A DNA stretch of 7,819 nucleotides from JAVKDP01 sp040222185 (GTDB lineage Bacteria; Bacteroidota; Rhodothermia; Balneolales; Balneolaceae). Under the pieces are notes generated by a model that had not been told where the DNA came from, made no database searches, and saw nothing but the letters and a program-made list of their open reading frames with translations. The position numbers were made by a program, and so were the translations under genes. This document shows positions 6,489 to 7,819 of the stretch, one piece after another (position 1 is the first letter of the stretch; each line of letters opens with the position of its first letter). The stretch covers positions 1 to 7,819 of the forward strand of contig JAVKDP010000076.1 of NCBI GenBank assembly GCA_040222185.1, in the 5' to 3' direction.

Positions 6489-6600
6489 GAAAATATTTTT
6501 GCCAAAAATAGGTGTTTACAACGACATATTCCTTTACATGATTTTTTAAGCAAACATTCTTTTAAGTCATTACTTTTTCAGTTGATAAAAAAAGGGTGTT
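6489..6600. promoter_or_regulatory. Divergent intergenic region between pduO and the LolA-like gene
   Basis: This 112-base, strongly A/T-rich gap must carry start signals for the minus-strand pduO operon and the plus-strand LolA-like gene. Besides the dyad at 6494-6510, TTTACA is repeated at 6515-6520 and 6533-6538 (TGTAAA in the pduO direction, 18 bases apart). AAAGGG (6591-6596) is a weak Shine-Dalgarno candidate 4 bases before the ATG at 6601. No terminator or structured RNA is evident. Confidence 0.45.
6494..6510. promoter_or_regulatory. Perfect 17-base dyad upstream of pduO (operator or promoter element)
   Basis: The sequence is TATTTTTG, one C, then CAAAAATA: two perfect 8-base inverted arms around one central base, ending 6 bases before the pduO ATG. 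Each arm, read 5' to 3' on its own strand, matches the Bacteroidota sigma -7 pattern TAnnTTTG. The minus-strand copy (6510-6503) points into pduO, but no -33 TTTG lies at a fitting distance and the leader would be very short. A dimeric repressor operator is equally plausible. A hairpin terminator is unlikely: there are no G/C stem pairs beyond one and no fitting upstream gene. Confidence 0.45.
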
Positions 6601-7356
6601 ATGAAATTTCTTTCTTCATTATTACTAAGCTTTTGCGCGGTGTTGGTTCTGGTAAACCAGGTATCAGCTCAAAAGGAAATTACAACCGGGTACGATGTTG
6701 TACATTCCATGTATGATAAGTATGAAGGTGACTGGTACAAAAACCTGACCTTTACCCAGAAAACATCTTTCTATGGGCAGGACGGAAATGTTGAAAGAGT
6801 ACAGATGTGGTACGAAGCTCTGATGCTACCAGGTAAACTTGCCATCCGGTTCGATGCTATTGACAGCAATAATGGGATTTTATTCAGAGATGGTATCCAG
6901 TATGGCTACGCAAACGGGGAAAAAATTCAGGAAGTAGAAAGAGTGCATGAACTGCTTGTCCTGGGTTTCGATATCTACCACCAACACCCTGATACCAGCG
7001 CTAAGCAATTAGAGTCTAGAGGTTTTGACCTGGAGAAAATGTACGAAGATGAATGGCAGGGAAGGCCTGTGTATGTTGTTGGAGTAGATTCTGCAGACTC
7101 CACAGTAGCCCAGTTCTGGATTGATAAAGAGCGTCTATATTTTGTTAGGAATATTACAATTGGGAGAGCGAATACCATACAGGAAGTTCATTTCAATAAA
7201 TATGAGCGATTGGGCAAAGGCTGGATAGCTCCCGAAGTTATTTTTTATGCCAACGGATTCAGAGGATTACTAGAAGAGTACTCCCAAATTGTAATCCCGG
7301 TTTTTATGAATGAGGAAATCTTTGACCCCGAGCAATTCACAACTATCGAGTGGTAA
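6601..7356 (+). CDS. Exported LolA/LolB-fold-like protein of unknown function
   Basis: A complete 251-residue protein. A classical signal peptide covers residues 1-23 (KFLSSLL start, Leu/Val-rich core, cut after VSA before Q24); C12 does not sit in a proper lipobox, so it looks soluble and periplasmic rather than a lipoprotein. The mature part alternates short strands with aromatic ends, such as LTFTQKTSFYG, VQMWYEALMLPGKLAIRFD and VYVVGVDSADSTVAQFWID, followed by GKGWIAPEVIFY. This strand pattern resembles the half-barrel of LolA/LolB-like lipid carriers common in Bacteroidota, where substrate roles are mostly unknown. The match is by pattern only; no catalytic motif is visible. It is transcribed alone, divergent from the pduO operon and convergent with yigZ after 16 bases. 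The ATG at 6601 directly begins the signal peptide and has a weak AAAGGG site upstream. Confidence 0.75.
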   Translation: MKFLSSLLLSFCAVLVLVNQVSAQKEITTGYDVVHSMYDKYEGDWYKNLTFTQKTSFYGQDGNVERVQMWYEALMLPGKLAIRFDAIDSNNGILFRDGIQYGYANGEKIQEVERVHELLVLGFDIYHQHPDTSAKQLESRGFDLEKMYEDEWQGRPVYVVGVDSADSTVAQFWIDKERLYFVRNITIGRANTIQEVHFNKYERLGKGWIAPEVIFYANGFRGLLEEYSQIVIPVFMNEEIFDPEQFTTIEW

Positions 7357-7372
7357 TATCTAATCAAAAGGG

Positions 7373-7819
7373 CTAGGAATAGTAGTAGCCGGAGTCCAGT
7401 TTTTTCGAGGAAAGGGATAGGTATTCCAGTTCTGCTACTCTTTTTTCAAAAGCGTTGGCATCTTCAATTTTTGTACCAACTTTCAGCATTACCTGTTCAA
7501 GGTAAGAGGAGCTGTCTTCTTTGAGGTTGAAGTCCTTTTTCAGCTTTTCAACCACACTTTGATCTTTATAGTCATAAGTGAGTTCAAACCACTGGCATTG
7601 TACAATGTTAAATAGTGTTGATCCAGAAAGGCATAGCTCAGCACAGCCTCCGTAAGATTCTATTAACCCGGCCTTTCCAAGTTTTGTACCTCCGAAATAG
7701 CGAACCACAACAATGCCTGCATTTATAACTTCAAAAGAACGAAGCTGATTGAGTATGGGAAGTCCTGCCGTGCCTGAGGGTTCTCCGTCGTCACTGCTAA
7801 ACTCATTTACAGAATTAGG
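7373..7819 (-). CDS. yigZ: YigZ/IMPACT (UPF0029) family protein, 5' end cut off by window
   Basis: The last 148 residues are visible; the frame stays open to the right edge, so the start is outside. The family signature is clear: SDDGEPSGTAGLPIL at visible residues 9-23, then the segment IVVVRYFGGTKLGKAGLIES that begins near visible residue 36. The GTG at 7708 lies inside this conserved block and is not the real start. After the N-terminal UPF0029 domain comes a DUF1949-like alpha/beta region (roughly visible residues 68-130, from NIVQCQWFELTYDY to the AFEKRVAEL helix), giving the two-domain layout of bacterial YigZ, usually near 200 residues in total. Its biochemical role in bacteria is not established; eukaryotic IMPACT binds GCN1 and tunes translation control, and a related role is only conjecture. 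It is probably cytoplasmic. It converges on the LolA-like gene with a 16-base gap that holds no terminator hairpin. Confidence 0.93.
   Translation of the reverse strand, partial: PNSVNEFSSDDGEPSGTAGLPILNQLRSFEVINAGIVVVRYFGGTKLGKAGLIESYGGCAELCLSGSTLFNIVQCQWFELTYDYKDQSVVEKLKKDFNLKEDSSSYLEQVMLKVGTKIEDANAFEKRVAELEYLSLSSKKLDSGYYYS

Noticed and set aside
6489..6600. Cobalamin riboswitch before the adenosyltransferase gene
   Set aside because: The gap is only 112 bases, shared by two divergent genes, and I see no B12-box-like conserved core or paired G/C stems.
7357..7372. Bidirectional terminator between the LolA-like gene and yigZ
   Set aside because: The 16-base gap has no inverted repeat.
7373..7708. 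GTG-started 111-residue gene
   Set aside because: The GTG lies within the conserved VVVRYFGGTK block of YigZ, and the same frame stays open with family motifs up to 7819, so it is the 3' part of a longer gene.

Overview
The window looks like chromosomal DNA from a marine-type member of the Bacteroidota/Balneolota group. This is inferred from the moderately AT-rich base composition, the general lack of clear Shine-Dalgarno sites, short A/T-rich leaders, and protein families typical of that group: a GlmM that begins at its phosphosugar-mutase core, a four-helix membrane class III cyclase, an SGNH hydrolase fused to TPRs, and a LolA-like secreted protein. No phylogenetic marker is present, so the placement is tentative. 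There are no rRNA or tRNA genes, transposases, CRISPR arrays or phage genes, and the gene packing is ordinary and dense.

Left block (1-1444, minus strand): msrB is followed, 59 bases downstream, by a DinB/YfiT-like metal-binding four-helix protein. That gene overlaps by an ATGA junction with a signal-peptide-bearing metallo-beta-lactamase-fold protein that runs off the left edge. Next comes a 141-base divergent gap (1445-1585) and a plus-strand membrane adenylate cyclase (1586-2674, TTG start) with all expected catalytic residues. Its stop codon is shared, through one palindromic CTAG, with the stop of the convergent glmM.

Central block (2671-6488, minus strand): a tight three-gene operon with 2- and 3-base junctions. 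In transcription order it encodes a PduO-type cobalamin adenosyltransferase, a membrane-anchored SGNH hydrolase with C-terminal TPRs, and phosphoglucosamine mutase (GlmM). Just upstream of the first gene lies a perfect 17-base dyad, the best regulatory candidate in the window.

Right block (6489-7819): a 112-base divergent gap, a plus-strand exported LolA/LolB-fold-like protein, a 16-base convergent gap, and the 3' part of a minus-strand YigZ/IMPACT gene that runs off the right edge.

Most genes are housekeeping or stress-related: methionine sulfoxide repair, cofactor adenosylation, cell-wall sugar precursor synthesis and cAMP signalling. I do not see a clear new multi-gene defence or mobile system. 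The points most worth a second look are the dyad before the cobalamin adenosyltransferase gene, the odd SGNH-TPR protein inside the pduO-glmM operon, and the membrane cyclase.
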